Below, in pieces: positions 43,788-53,028 of a stretch of DNA of 64,000 nt. Numbering within the stretch: position 1 is the stretch's first letter; every line of letters begins with the position of its first letter. The position numbers and the translations under genes were made by a program. The stretch comes from Kitasatospora papulosa (GTDB lineage Bacteria > Actinomycetota > Actinomycetes > Streptomycetales > Streptomycetaceae): contig NZ_JNYQ01000010.1 of assembly GCF_000717245.1 (NCBI RefSeq), positions 62,001-126,000 of the forward strand, given 5' to 3'. The notes under the pieces were generated by a model, which saw only the letters and a program-made list of their open reading frames with translations, did not search any database and was not told the DNA's origin.

Positions 43788-45206
43788 ATGTTGACAGTCC
43801 TCGGCTTCGCCATGATCGCGACCTTCCTGGTCCTGATCATGACGAAGAAGATGTCCCCGATCGCGTCCCTGGTCCTGATCCCCGCCCTGTTCTGCGTGGC
43901 CGTAGGACAGGTCGCGAAGCTCGGTGACTACGTCATCGAAGGGGTCGGCACCCTCGCGCCGACCGCGGCGATGCTGATGTTCGCCATCGTCTACTTCGGC
44001 GTGATGATCGACGTCGGCCTCTTCGACCCGATCGTCCGGGCCATCCTGCGCTTCTGCAAGGCCGACCCGATGCGGATCGTCGTCGGTACGGCCCTGCTCG
44101 CCGCGATCGTCTCGCTCGACGGCGACGGGTCCACCACCTTCATGATCACGGTCTCGGCCATGTACCCGCTCTACAAGCGGCTGAAGATGAGCCTGGTCGT
44201 GATGACCTGCGTGGCCGCCACCGCGAACGGGGTCATGAACACGCTGCCCTGGGGCGGTCCCACCGCCCGGGCGGCCACCGCCCTCAAGGTGGACGCGGCC
44301 GACATCTTCGTGCCGATGATCCCCGCCCTGGCCGTCGGACTCCTCGCCGTGATCCTCCTCGCCTTCGTCCTGGGCCGCCGCGAGCGCAAGCGGCTCGGCA
44401 CGCTCACCCTCGACGAGGCGCTGGTGACCGAGCCCGAGACCGTCCTGGTCGGTGCGGGCGGCGGGGACCGGCTCACGAAGGCGCCGAGGGGCACCGGCAC
44501 CGGCACCGGCACCGGTGGCGCGGGCGGTGCGGACATCGCCGAGGGCGACGACAAGGAGCAGGAGTTCAAGGGGCTCGACCCCGACAGGCCCACGCTGCGT
44601 CCCAAGCTGTACTGGTTCAACGCCGGTCTCACCGTGGCCCTGCTGGCCGCGATGATCCTGGAACTCATGCCGATCCCGGTCCTCTTCCTGATCGGCGCGG
44701 CCCTGGCCCTCACGGTCAACTTCCCGCGCATGCCCGACCAGCGGGCCAGGATCGCGGCCCACGCCGACAACGTGCTCAACGTCTCCGGCATGGTCTTCGC
44801 CGCCGCCGTCTTCACCGGCGTGCTCACCGGCACCGGTATGGTCGAGCACATGGCGGACTGGCTCGTCGGGGCGATCCCCGACGCCATGGGCCCGCACATG
44901 GCCGTCGTCACCGGCCTGCTGAGCCTGCCCCTGACCTACTTCATGTCCAACGACGGCTTCTACTTCGGCGTGCTGCCCGTGCTCGCCGAGGCCGGCGCCG
45001 CCCACGGCGTCTCCCACCTGGAGATCGCCCGAGCCTCCATCGCCGGACAGCCGCTGCACATGTCGTCCCCGCTCGTGCCCGCCGTCTACGTGCTGGTGGG
45101 CATGGCCAAGGTCGAGTTCGGCGACCACACCCGGTTCACCGTCAAGTGGGCCGTGCTCACCTCGCTGGTGGTCCTCTGCGCCGGCGTCCTCTTCGGCATC
45201 ATCTGA
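43788..45206 (+). CDS. CitMHS-family citrate/metal symporter
   Basis: A 472-residue membrane transporter with about 12 helices and the CitMHS signatures SLDGDGSTTFMITVSAMYPLYKRL and GVMNTLPWGGPTARAATAL in the first half, and TYFMSNDGFYFGVLPVLAE in the second. Members take up metal-complexed citrate with protons (family knowledge). A cytoplasmic loop near residues 235-245 carries four tandem GGCACC hexamers (a Gly-Thr repeat at 44490-44515). The stop overlaps the start of the MFS gene (TGATG), so both are co-translated. Confidence 0.92.
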   Translation: MLTVLGFAMIATFLVLIMTKKMSPIASLVLIPALFCVAVGQVAKLGDYVIEGVGTLAPTAAMLMFAIVYFGVMIDVGLFDPIVRAILRFCKADPMRIVVGTALLAAIVSLDGDGSTTFMITVSAMYPLYKRLKMSLVVMTCVAATANGVMNTLPWGGPTARAATALKVDAADIFVPMIPALAVGLLAVILLAFVLGRRERKRLGTLTLDEALVTEPETVLVGAGGGDRLTKAPRGTGTGTGTGGAGGADIAEGDDKEQEFKGLDPDRPTLRPKLYWFNAGLTVALLAAMILELMPIPVLFLIGAALALTVNFPRMPDQRARIAAHADNVLNVSGMVFAAAVFTGVLTGTGMVEHMADWLVGAIPDAMGPHMAVVTGLLSLPLTYFMSNDGFYFGVLPVLAEAGAAHGVSHLEIARASIAGQPLHMSSPLVPAVYVLVGMAKVEFGDHTRFTVKWAVLTSLVVLCAGVLFGII

Positions 45207-46480
45207 TGCCTGCGGAACCACGGCCCGGCAGGGGCTGGCTGCTGCGCCTCGTCATCGCCTTCGCCTTCGCGCAGGGGGCGGTGTCGATGGCGCGGCCCGC
45301 CGTCTCCTACCGGGCCCTCTCGCTGGGCGCCGACGAGCGCGCGATCGGCGTCATCGCCGGCGTGTACGCGCTCCTGCCGCTCTTCGCCGCCGTACCGCTG
45401 GGCCGGCGGACCGACCACGGCCGCTGCGCACCGCTCCTTCCGGCCGGGGTCCTCCTGATCGGCGGCGGCTGCGCGCTCAGCGGCACCTCGGGCTCCCTCG
45501 CGGCCCTGGCCGCCTGGAGCGGGGTCATGGGGCTCGGCCACCTGTGCTTCGTCATCGGCGCCCAGTCGCTCGTCGCCCGGCAGTCCGCCCCGGCGGAACA
45601 GGACCGCAACTTCGGCCACTTCACCATCGGCGCCTCCCTGGGCCAGCTCGTCGGACCGATCGCCGCGGGCTACCTCATCTCCGAGAAGGACGGCGCGATG
45701 GCCCGTACGAGCGCCCTCGCGCTGCTCGTCTCGGCCGCCGTCGCCGCCGTCTCCCTCACCTCGCTGTGGCGCATCGAGCACCGCGGGGCCGCCGGATCGT
45801 CCCGGGGCGCGGCCCCGAAGGTGCCCGTCGGCAGCATCCTGCGCACCCGCGGGGTCCCGGCCGGCATCTTCATCAGCCTCGCCGTGCTCAGCGCCACCGA
45901 CATCCTCACCGCCTATCTGCCGGTCGTCGGCGAGCACCGCGGGATCGCACCCGCCACCGTGGGCCTGCTGCTCAGCCTCCGGGCCGCCGCCACCATCGCC
46001 TGCCGGCTCGTGATGGCTCCCGTGCTGCGCCTGGTCGGCAGGACCGCCCTGCTCTCCGCCACCTGCCTGCTGGGCGGTCTCCTCTGCGCGGCCGTCGCCC
46101 TGCCCGTGCCGGTCCGGTGGCTGGCCGTGGTGCTCGCCGTGCTGGGCTTCTGCCTGGGGTTCGGCCAGCCGCTCTCGATGACCACCGTCGTCCAGGCCGC
46201 ACCCGCGGCGGCCCGGTCGACGGCGCTCGCCCTCCGGCTCACCGGCAACCGGCTCGGCCAGGTCGCGGCCCCGGCCGCGGCCGGGCTGATCGCCGGTGTC
46301 GCGGGCACGGCGGCGCCGTTCGTCATGCTGGGGGCCCTGCTCGTGGGCGCGGCGGGACTCGGGCTGCGGGGCGGCGGAGCGGACGCGACGGCCCCGGGCC
46401 CCGCACCGTCGCCCCCGCCGCCCGAACCCGCCCCCGCCCCCCGTCCCGGACGCTCCCCGGCCGAGCGCGACTCCGCCTGA
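45206..46480 (+). CDS. MFS transporter
   Basis: A 424-residue major facilitator protein with 12 predicted helices and a PLGRRTDHGR loop resembling motif A (G-x-x-x-D-x-x-G). The C-terminal 35 residues are a Pro/Ala tail. It lies directly downstream of the CitMHS gene with overlapping stop and start. This suggests transport of a related organic acid or drug; specificity is unknown. Confidence 0.9.
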   Translation: MPAEPRPGRGWLLRLVIAFAFAQGAVSMARPAVSYRALSLGADERAIGVIAGVYALLPLFAAVPLGRRTDHGRCAPLLPAGVLLIGGGCALSGTSGSLAALAAWSGVMGLGHLCFVIGAQSLVARQSAPAEQDRNFGHFTIGASLGQLVGPIAAGYLISEKDGAMARTSALALLVSAAVAAVSLTSLWRIEHRGAAGSSRGAAPKVPVGSILRTRGVPAGIFISLAVLSATDILTAYLPVVGEHRGIAPATVGLLLSLRAAATIACRLVMAPVLRLVGRTALLSATCLLGGLLCAAVALPVPVRWLAVVLAVLGFCLGFGQPLSMTTVVQAAPAAARSTALALRLTGNRLGQVAAPAAAGLIAGVAGTAAPFVMLGALLVGAAGLGLRGGGADATAPGPAPSPPPPEPAPAPRPGRSPAERDSA

Positions 46481-46630
46481 CCCAGGCCGCCCGGCCCGCG
46501 CGTCCACGCGAACCGGTCCCGCCCGGTCCGGAACGGTCCGTGACGGCCCCCGGCCGGGCGTGCGAGGGTTGCCTCGGCCCGCGCGTGATCTGTGTCTCCG
46601 GCGCTTCTCCGGCACTTCCCTGGCGCCGAA

Positions 46631-46649
46631 AAACTAACAGCGCTAGTTT
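46631..46649. promoter_or_regulatory. TetR-type operator before the ALDH-ADH operon
   Basis: AAACTAACAGCGCTAGTTT is an imperfect palindrome (arms AAACTA/TAGTTT) lying 72 bases before the ALDH start. It matches 15 of 19 bases of 51762-51780 between the TetR gene at 51062-51733 and the acyl-CoA dehydrogenase gene. Confidence 0.65.
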
Positions 46650-46721
46650 GGGCCCGGGACGGCATCCGTCCGTACGAGCACGGCTTCGGCGGCAGGCACA
46701 GCGAGCCCGGGAGGGACAGCC

Positions 46722-48116
46722 ATGAAGGCGCATGACGGGATGTACATCGGCGGGGAGTGGCGGCCCGCCGCGGGCCCGGACACGATCGCGGTCGTGAACC
46801 CGGCGGACGAGCAGGTCATCGGCCATGTCCCGGCGGGTACGGCCGAGGACGTCGACGCGGCCGTACGTGCCGCACGGACCGCCTTCCCCGGCTGGGCGGC
46901 CACCCCGCCCGCCGAGCGCGCCGGGAGGATCGCCGCGCTGCGTGACGTACTCGCCGCCCGCAAGGACGAGATCGCCGGGACGGTCACCGCGGAGCTCGGC
47001 TCGCCGCTGCCGCTCTCCCAGGCGGTGCACGCCGGCGTGCCGGTGCTGGTCGCCGGTTCCTACGCCGAACTCGCCGCCTCGTACGCCTTCGAGGAGAAGC
47101 TGGGCAACTCGACGGTCCTGCTCGAGCCCGTCGGCGTCGTCGGCGCGATCACGCCCTGGAACTACCCGCTCCACCAGATCGTCGCCAAGGTGGCCCCGGC
47201 GCTGGCCGCGGGCTGCACCGTCGTCCTGAAGCCGGCCGAGGACACCCCGCTCACCGCGCAGCTCTTCGCCGAGGCCGTCCACGAGGCCGGTCTGCCCGCC
47301 GGCGTCTTCAACCTGGTCACCGGCATCGGGGCGGTCGCAGGTCAGGCGCTGTCCGAGCACGAGGGCGTCGACCTGGTCTCGTTCACCGGGTCCACGGCCG
47401 TCGGCAGGCGGATCGGCGCCACCGCGGGAGCGGCCGTCAAACGCGTCGCCCTGGAGCTGGGCGGCAAGTCCGCCAACGTGATCCTGCCCGGTGCCGACCT
47501 CGCCAAGGCCGTCAACGTCGGCGTCGCCAACGTGATGTCCAACTCCGGCCAGACCTGCAGCGCGTGGACCCGGATGCTGGTCGACGCCGAGCGGTACGAG
47601 GAGGCCGTGGCACTCGCCGCCACCGCCGTCGCCAAGTACGTGCCGGGGGAGCGGATCGGCCCGGTCGTCAACGCCGAGCAGCAGGCCCGGGTCCGCGGAT
47701 ACATCGAGAAGGGCGTCGAGGAGGGCGCCCGCCTCGTCGCGGGAGGCCCCGAGGCGCCCAGGGACCAGGGCTACTACGTCAGCCCCACGGTCTTCGCCGA
47801 CGTCACCCCGGACATGACGATCGCCCAGGAGGAGATCTTCGGCCCGGTCCTCTCCATCCTGAGGTACGAGGACGTGGACGACGCCCTGCGGATCGCCAAC
47901 GGCACCGTCTACGGGCTGGCCGGCGCCGTCTGGGGCGCGGACGACGAGGAGGCCGTCGCCTTCGCCCGCCGCATGGACACCGGGCAGGTCGACATCAACG
48001 GCGGCCGCTTCAACCCCCTGGCCCCCTTCGGCGGTTACAAGCAGTCCGGGGTGGGCCGTGAACTCGGCCCGCACGGCCTCTCCGAGTACCTCCAGACCAA
48101 GTCCCTCCAGTTCTGA
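46722..48116 (+). CDS. NAD(P)-dependent aldehyde dehydrogenase
   Basis: A 464-residue ALDH-superfamily enzyme. The cofactor motif ITPWNYPL lies early, the catalytic Glu is in ALELGGKSAN, and the nucleophile Cys is in SGQTCSAWTR. A C-terminal PFGGYKQSGVGRELG signature closes the active site. Residue pattern and length fit class 1/2 ALDH. It is the first gene of an operon with a zinc alcohol dehydrogenase, so the pair could oxidise an alcohol to the acid. A TetR-type operator sits upstream. Confidence 0.94.
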   Translation: MKAHDGMYIGGEWRPAAGPDTIAVVNPADEQVIGHVPAGTAEDVDAAVRAARTAFPGWAATPPAERAGRIAALRDVLAARKDEIAGTVTAELGSPLPLSQAVHAGVPVLVAGSYAELAASYAFEEKLGNSTVLLEPVGVVGAITPWNYPLHQIVAKVAPALAAGCTVVLKPAEDTPLTAQLFAEAVHEAGLPAGVFNLVTGIGAVAGQALSEHEGVDLVSFTGSTAVGRRIGATAGAAVKRVALELGGKSANVILPGADLAKAVNVGVANVMSNSGQTCSAWTRMLVDAERYEEAVALAATAVAKYVPGERIGPVVNAEQQARVRGYIEKGVEEGARLVAGGPEAPRDQGYYVSPTVFADVTPDMTIAQEEIFGPVLSILRYEDVDDALRIANGTVYGLAGAVWGADDEEAVAFARRMDTGQVDINGGRFNPLAPFGGYKQSGVGRELGPHGLSEYLQTKSLQF

Positions 48117-48147
48117 TCCGCCCGACGACCCACCGAGGAGTCTGTTC

Positions 48148-49227
48148 GTGGTCCGCGCCGCCGTACTGCCCGCCGTCGGAGCTCCCCTGGAGATCACCGA
48201 CATCGAACTCCCGGAGCCCGGCCCCGGCCAGGTGAGCGTCTCGCTCGCCGCCGCCGGTGTCTGCCACTCCGACCTGTCCCTGTCCGACGGCACCATGAGG
48301 CTGCCGGTACCGGCGGTCCTCGGCCACGAGGGCGCCGGCACGGTGCTGGCCGTCGGCGAGGGCGTCACCCATGTCGCCGCCGGTGACCCGGTCGTCCTCA
48401 ACTGGGCGCCGTCCTGCGGCGCGTGCTTCCACTGCGGGATCGGCGAGGTCTGGCTGTGCGCCGACGCGCTGAAGGGCGCGGCGAACATCCACGCCCGTAC
48501 GGCCGACGGCACCGAGCTCCACCCCGGCCTCAACGTCGCCGCCTTCGCCCAGGAGACCGTCGTCGCCGCGAACTGCGTGCTGCCCGCCCCGGCCGGCATC
48601 CCGCTCGACGACGCGGCGCTGCTCGGCTGCGCGGTGCTGACCGGGTACGGGGCGGTCCACCACTCCGCCCGGGTGCGTGAGGGCGAGAGCGTCGTCGTGT
48701 TCGGGATCGGCGGGGTCGGGCTGGCCGTCCTCCAGGCGGCCCGTATCGCCGGGGCGTCGAAGATCATCGCTGTGGACGTGTCCCCGGAGAAGGAGGAGCT
48801 GGCCCGCCGCGCCGGGGCCACCGACTACGTCGTCGCCTCCGACACCACGCCGCGCGCCGTACGCAAGCTCACCGGCGGCCAGGGCGCGGACGTCGCCGTG
48901 GAGTGCGTCGGCCGGCCCGCCACGATCCGCGGGGCCTGGGAGTCGACCCGCCGCGGGGGCCGCACCACCGTCGTCGGCATCGGCGGCAAGGACCAGCAGG
49001 TGACCTTCAACGCCCTGGAGATCTTCCACTGGGGCCGCTCCCTCACCGGCTGCGTCTACGGGAACAGCGACCCGGCCCGCGACCTCCCGGTGCTCGCCGA
49101 TCACATCCGCGCCGGACGGTTCGACCTCTCCATGATGGTCACGGAGCGGATCTCCCTGGACGGCATCCCGGCGGCCTTCGACCACATGATCGCGGGCAGG
49201 GGCGGACGCGCGCTGGTCGTGTTCTAG
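48148..49227 (+). CDS. Zinc-dependent alcohol dehydrogenase
   Basis: A 359-residue medium-chain dehydrogenase. The catalytic zinc is bound by CHSDLS and GHEGAG. The structural zinc site has CGACFHC with a further Cys in VWLC. The NAD-binding Rossmann fold has GIGGVGLAVLQAARIAG and VDVSPEK with an Asp that prefers NAD. GTG 48148 follows GAGGAG. It is 31 bases downstream of the ALDH gene in one operon. A strong terminator follows. Confidence 0.94.
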   Translation: MVRAAVLPAVGAPLEITDIELPEPGPGQVSVSLAAAGVCHSDLSLSDGTMRLPVPAVLGHEGAGTVLAVGEGVTHVAAGDPVVLNWAPSCGACFHCGIGEVWLCADALKGAANIHARTADGTELHPGLNVAAFAQETVVAANCVLPAPAGIPLDDAALLGCAVLTGYGAVHHSARVREGESVVVFGIGGVGLAVLQAARIAGASKIIAVDVSPEKEELARRAGATDYVVASDTTPRAVRKLTGGQGADVAVECVGRPATIRGAWESTRRGGRTTVVGIGGKDQQVTFNALEIFHWGRSLTGCVYGNSDPARDLPVLADHIRAGRFDLSMMVTERISLDGIPAAFDHMIAGRGGRALVVF

Positions 49228-49234
49228 ACGGCGC

Positions 49235-49263
49235 GGCGGGGCCGCACGGCACGCGGCCCCGCC
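49235..49263. terminator. Terminator between ADH and EamA genes
   Basis: GGCGGGGCCG at 49235-49244 and CGGCCCCGCC at 49254-49263 form a perfect 10-bp stem with a 9-base loop, located just after the ADH stop and before the convergent transporter gene. Confidence 0.85.
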
Positions 49264-49339
49264 ACACCGTGCCGCAGGGCAGGGGCCCGCACGTCGTCCC
49301 TCCGCGCTGTGGCGGCCGGGGGCCGGGAGGACGAGTGCC

Positions 49340-50278
49340 TCAGGCGGTGGCGCTCTCCGCCTCCTCCCGTGCCCGGCGCGCCCGGGTACGCGAGACCGCG
49401 ACCCCGGCCAGGCAGAGCAGCCCGCCCGCGACGGTGAGCAGCGCGGGCACCTCGTCGAGCAGCAGCCACGACATCAGCACCACCAGGGCGGGCACCGCGT
49501 ACGTCGTCGCGCCCATCCGCCCCGCCGTGGTGCGGGCCAGCGCGTAGGCCCAGGTGGTGAAGGCCAGCGCGGTCGGGAACACCCCGAGATAGACCATGTT
49601 CAGGGTGGCGGACACCGGGGCGTCGGCCGCCTCGGAGACCAGCACGCCGGTGAAGGGCAGGCAGGCGAGCGTACCGATCAGGCAGCCGAACGTGGTGATC
49701 TGCAGCGGCGATCCGTGCCGCAGCGCCGGCTTCTGGATGACCACCCCGCCCGCGTACGACAGCGCGGCCACCAGGCACAGCACCACACCGAGCACCGACG
49801 AGCCGCCGTGCCCGGACATGGAGAGACCGACGACCACGGCGCCCGCGAACGAGATCCCCATGCCCGTCAGGAGGCGGCGCGGCAGTTCCTCGCCGAGCAG
49901 CCTGGCGCCCAGCAGCGCCATGAGGATCGGGCCGATGTTGACGATCATGGCGGCCGTGCCCGCGTCGACCTGCTGCTCGCCCCAGTTGAGCACCACCATG
50001 TAGAGCCCGAACCAGAGCAGCCCGGAGCCGATGACGCCCGGCCACGCCGCCCGCGACGGCAGGCCCTCCCGGCGCACCAGCAGGATCGCGCCGAGGGTCA
50101 GGGTGCCGGCGAGCAGCCGCCCCAGGGCCAGCGCGCCCGGGGAGTACGCCTCACCCGCGCTGCGGATGGACACGAACGCGGAGGCCCACAGGAGGACCGT
50201 GATGCAGGCGGCGGCCGGCGCCCGCCAGTTCCGGCCGGTGGCAGGCGCGGCGGGACGCGCCGTCGGAGTGGTCGTCAT
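49340..50278 (-). CDS. EamA/DMT-family transporter
   Basis: A 312-residue membrane protein with ten predicted helices made of two EamA repeats (ALALGRLLAGTLTLGAILL in the first; a repeat near PTALAFTTWAYALARTTAGRMGATTYAVP in the second). Drug/metabolite transporters export amino acids or small metabolites (family knowledge). The substrate is unknown. The C-terminal tail is charged and cytoplasmic. Confidence 0.9.
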   Translation of the reverse strand: MTTTPTARPAAPATGRNWRAPAAACITVLLWASAFVSIRSAGEAYSPGALALGRLLAGTLTLGAILLVRREGLPSRAAWPGVIGSGLLWFGLYMVVLNWGEQQVDAGTAAMIVNIGPILMALLGARLLGEELPRRLLTGMGISFAGAVVVGLSMSGHGGSSVLGVVLCLVAALSYAGGVVIQKPALRHGSPLQITTFGCLIGTLACLPFTGVLVSEAADAPVSATLNMVYLGVFPTALAFTTWAYALARTTAGRMGATTYAVPALVVLMSWLLLDEVPALLTVAGGLLCLAGVAVSRTRARRAREEAESATA

Positions 50279-50327
50279 GGGCCCGACGGTAGGCGGGAGA
50301 CGCTTCGGCGCCCAACGAATTGACCGC

Positions 50328-51047
50328 TCACGTCAAGTGTCCGGGCTCGATGCCCAGATGCTGGGACAGGGCGCGCAGCCCTGCGGGGGTCGGGCGTACC
50401 GCTCTGCCCGTCCCGACCCGTTCGCACCATCCCGCGTCGAGCATGTGCCGGCACAGGGCGGCGCCCGAGGTCCCGGCCAGGTGCTGCCGCCGCTCGGTCC
50501 AGTCGAGGCAGCCGCGGGCCAACGGCCTCCGTGACGTGGTGGCGAGGTCGATGCCGAGGGCGGCGAACCACGCCAGGCCCTCCTCGGTCAGCGCGAATCC
50601 GGTGTCCTGCCGCAGCAGTCCGCGCCCGGTCATCGCGTCGGTGACGCGGATGCCGAGCCGCCCGGCCAGATGGTCGTAGCAGGTGCGCCCCCGGGCCAGC
50701 GCGTGCCGGAGGCTCGCCTCGCGCAGGGTGCGCGGGGGCGTGGGCGCGCCCGCGTGGGCGTGCGCGGCCAGCTCCTCGACCAGCTGCGCGGTCCGGCCGT
50801 CGGCGAGCCGCAGATAGCGGTGGCGGCCCTGGCGTTCCTCCGCGAGGAGTCCGCCGCCCACCAGCCTGCCCAGGTGCTCGCTGGCCGTGGAGGGGGCCAC
50901 CCCGGCCGCGCGGGCCAGTTCACCGGCGGTCCAGGCCCGCCCGTCGAGCAGGGCCAGGCAGAAGGAGGCGCGGGTCTCGTCGGCGAGCAGGGCCGCCAGC
51001 GCGGCGAGCCGTGGCGCGGCCGGATCGTGCGGTGTCGTACGGGCCAT
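50328..51047 (-). CDS. ArsR-like winged-helix regulator
   Basis: A 239-residue regulator. The N-terminal domain (RLAALAALLADETRASFCLALLDGRAWTAGELARAAGVAPSTASEHLGRLVGGGLLAEERQGRHRYLRLA) is an ArsR-type winged HTH. No classical metal-binding cysteine motif follows it. A second helical region holds GLLRQDTGFALTEEGLAW. It lies 49 bases upstream of the divergent-like EamA transporter's start on the same strand, and may control it (inference). Confidence 0.88.
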   Translation of the reverse strand: MARTTPHDPAAPRLAALAALLADETRASFCLALLDGRAWTAGELARAAGVAPSTASEHLGRLVGGGLLAEERQGRHRYLRLADGRTAQLVEELAAHAHAGAPTPPRTLREASLRHALARGRTCYDHLAGRLGIRVTDAMTGRGLLRQDTGFALTEEGLAWFAALGIDLATTSRRPLARGCLDWTERRQHLAGTSGAALCRHMLDAGWCERVGTGRAVRPTPAGLRALSQHLGIEPGHLT

Positions 51048-51061
51048 GCGTCCAGGATGCG

Positions 51062-51733
51062 TCAGGCACCGTTCGGCGCGTGCCGAACCGTTCGCCCGGT
51101 GGTCCGCTCGTACTGGAGGGCGAGGCCGTCCAGCAGGGCTCGCAGCCCGGTCTCGAAAGCGCCCTCGTCGACCTGCTGACGGCGGTCGGCCAGCAGATGG
51201 GCCTGGCCGAGGTGGGGGTAGTCGGCGGGGTCGTACGCCGTCTCGTCGTCGACGAACCCGCGCGCGAAGGAGCCGAGCGCCGAACCGGTGATGAAGTAGC
51301 GCATCAGCGCGCCGATGTAGGTGGCCTGGGCGGCCGGCCAGCCGGCCCGGACCATGGCCCCGAAGACGGCGTCGGCCACCCGCAGCCCCGCGGGACGGCG
51401 ACCGGGCCCCTGCGCGAGCACCGGGACGATGTGCGGGTGGGCGGCGAGCGCCGCGCGGTAGGAGACGGCCCAGTCGTGCAGGGCGGCGGGCCACTCCCGC
51501 GGGTCGTCCTCCTCGAACATCGACAGGTCGACCTGGGCGGACACGGCGTCGGCCACCGCGTCGAGGATCTCGTCCTTGTTCCGGAAGTGGTTGTAGAGCG
51601 AAGGGCCGCTGACGCCGAGCCCGGCGGCGAGGCGGCGGGTGGAGACGGCGTCGAGCCCTTCGGCGTCGACGAGGGCGCTCGCCGCCTCGACGATGCGGTC
51701 TCTGCTGAGGAGGGGCTTGCGCGGTCGGGCCAT
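51062..51733 (-). CDS. TetR-family regulator (TetR_C_1 type)
   Basis: A 223-residue TetR protein: HTH RIVEAASALVDAEGLDAVSTRRLAAGLGVSGPSLYNHFRNKDEIL at the N-terminus and a long helical C-terminal domain. It is divergent from the acyl-CoA dehydrogenase gene at 51799 and separated by 65 bases that hold a palindromic operator (51762-51780). The same operator motif precedes the ALDH-ADH operon, so this protein is the likely repressor of both (inference). ATG 51733 is preferred. Confidence 0.92.
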   Translation of the reverse strand: MARPRKPLLSRDRIVEAASALVDAEGLDAVSTRRLAAGLGVSGPSLYNHFRNKDEILDAVADAVSAQVDLSMFEEDDPREWPAALHDWAVSYRAALAAHPHIVPVLAQGPGRRPAGLRVADAVFGAMVRAGWPAAQATYIGALMRYFITGSALGSFARGFVDDETAYDPADYPHLGQAHLLADRRQQVDEGAFETGLRALLDGLALQYERTTGRTVRHAPNGA

Positions 51734-51761
51734 GCGGCACATAGTAGGGCCTGCAAGCCTA

Positions 51762-51780
51762 AAACTAGCAGTGCTAATTA
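51762..51780. promoter_or_regulatory. Operator between TetR and acyl-CoA dehydrogenase genes
   Basis: AAACTAGCAGTGCTAATTA resembles the 46631-46649 site (15 of 19 identical) and sits in the 65-base divergent promoter region. It is likely bound by the adjacent TetR. Confidence 0.65.
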
Positions 51781-51798
51781 AAAGTGGGGTGTCACAGG

Positions 51799-52950
51799 AT
51801 GAACCTGGAGCTGAGCGAGGAGCAGGACGCCGTCCGGCAGCTCGCCGAGGACTTCGTCGCACGGGAGATCACCCCGCACGTCGTCGAATGGGATCGTGCC
51901 GAGAGTGTCGACAAGGCGATAGTCGAGAAGCTCGGCGCCCTCGGCTTCCTCGGACTGACGATCCCGGAGGAGTACGGCGGCTCCGGAGGCGACCACCTCG
52001 CCTACTGCCTGGTCACCGAGGAGCTCGGCCGCGGTGACTCCTCGGTGCGCGGCATCGTGTCCGTCTCGCTCGGCCTGGTCGCCAAGACCATCGCGTCCTG
52101 GGGCAGCGAGGAGCAGAAGCGGCAGTGGCTGCCGAAGCTCACCTCGGGCGAGGCCGTCGGCTGCTTCGGCCTCACCGAGCCGGGCACCGGCTCCGACGCG
52201 GGGAACCTCGGCACGAAGGCCGTGCGCGACGGCGACGACTACGTCATCAACGGTTCCAAGATGTTCATCACCAACGGGACCTGGGCCGACGTCGTCCTGC
52301 TCTTCGCCCGCACCGGTGACACCCCCGGGCACCGGGGCGTCTCCGCCTTCCTGGTGCCGGCCGACGCGCCCGGACTGACCCGGCGCACGATCCACGGCAA
52401 GCTCGGACTGCGCGGACAGGCCACCGCCGAGCTGGTGCTCGAGGACGTCCGTGTCCCCGCCTCCACCCTCATGGGGCCCGAGGGCAAGGGCTTCTCCGTC
52501 GCCATGTCCGCCCTGGCCAAGGGGCGGATGTCGGTCGCGGCGGGCTGCGTCGGCATCGCCCAGGCCGCGCTGGACGCGGCCGTGCGCTACGCGGGCGAGC
52601 GCGAACAGTTCGGCAGGTCCATCGCGAGCTACCAGCTCGTCCAGGAACTCATCAGCGACATCTCCGTGGACGTCGACGCCGCCCGCATGCTGACCTGGCG
52701 CGTCGCCGACCTCGTCGACCGCGGCCAGGACTTCGCCACCGCGGCCTCCACGGCCAAGCTCTTCGCCTCCGAGGCCGCGGTCCGGGCCGCCAACAACGCG
52801 CTCCAGGTGTTCGGCGGCTACGGCTACATCGACGAGTACCCCGTCGGCAAGCTGGTCAGGGACGCCCGCGTCATGACCCTGTACGAGGGCACCAGCCAGA
52901 TCCAGAAGCTGATCATCGGCCGGGCGCTGACGGGGGTCTCCGCCTTCTGA
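51799..52950 (+). CDS. Acyl-CoA dehydrogenase
   Basis: A 383-residue flavoenzyme. The N-terminal helical domain is followed by the FAD-binding motifs CFGLTEPGTGSDAG and FITNG. The C-terminal motif FGGYGYIDEYPVGKLVRDARVMTLYEGTSQIQ places the catalytic Glu in YEGTS. Length matches short/medium-chain ACADs. It oxidises acyl-CoA to enoyl-CoA in beta-oxidation or branched-chain catabolism; chain length is unknown. It is divergent from its likely TetR repressor. Confidence 0.95.
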   Translation: MNLELSEEQDAVRQLAEDFVAREITPHVVEWDRAESVDKAIVEKLGALGFLGLTIPEEYGGSGGDHLAYCLVTEELGRGDSSVRGIVSVSLGLVAKTIASWGSEEQKRQWLPKLTSGEAVGCFGLTEPGTGSDAGNLGTKAVRDGDDYVINGSKMFITNGTWADVVLLFARTGDTPGHRGVSAFLVPADAPGLTRRTIHGKLGLRGQATAELVLEDVRVPASTLMGPEGKGFSVAMSALAKGRMSVAAGCVGIAQAALDAAVRYAGEREQFGRSIASYQLVQELISDISVDVDAARMLTWRVADLVDRGQDFATAASTAKLFASEAAVRAANNALQVFGGYGYIDEYPVGKLVRDARVMTLYEGTSQIQKLIIGRALTGVSAF

Positions 52951-53028
52951 TCCCGCCGCCACTTCTGAGTACCGGGTGAGTACGCCGGCGGATACCGGCG
53001 CACTCCGTCACGCCGGATGCTGTGCGGC

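Noticed and set aside
44490..44515. Four tandem GGCACC hexamers in the CitMHS gene as a phase-variable repeat
   Set aside because: The unit keeps the reading frame (Gly-Thr), so copy changes would not switch the gene off; treated as a flexible loop.
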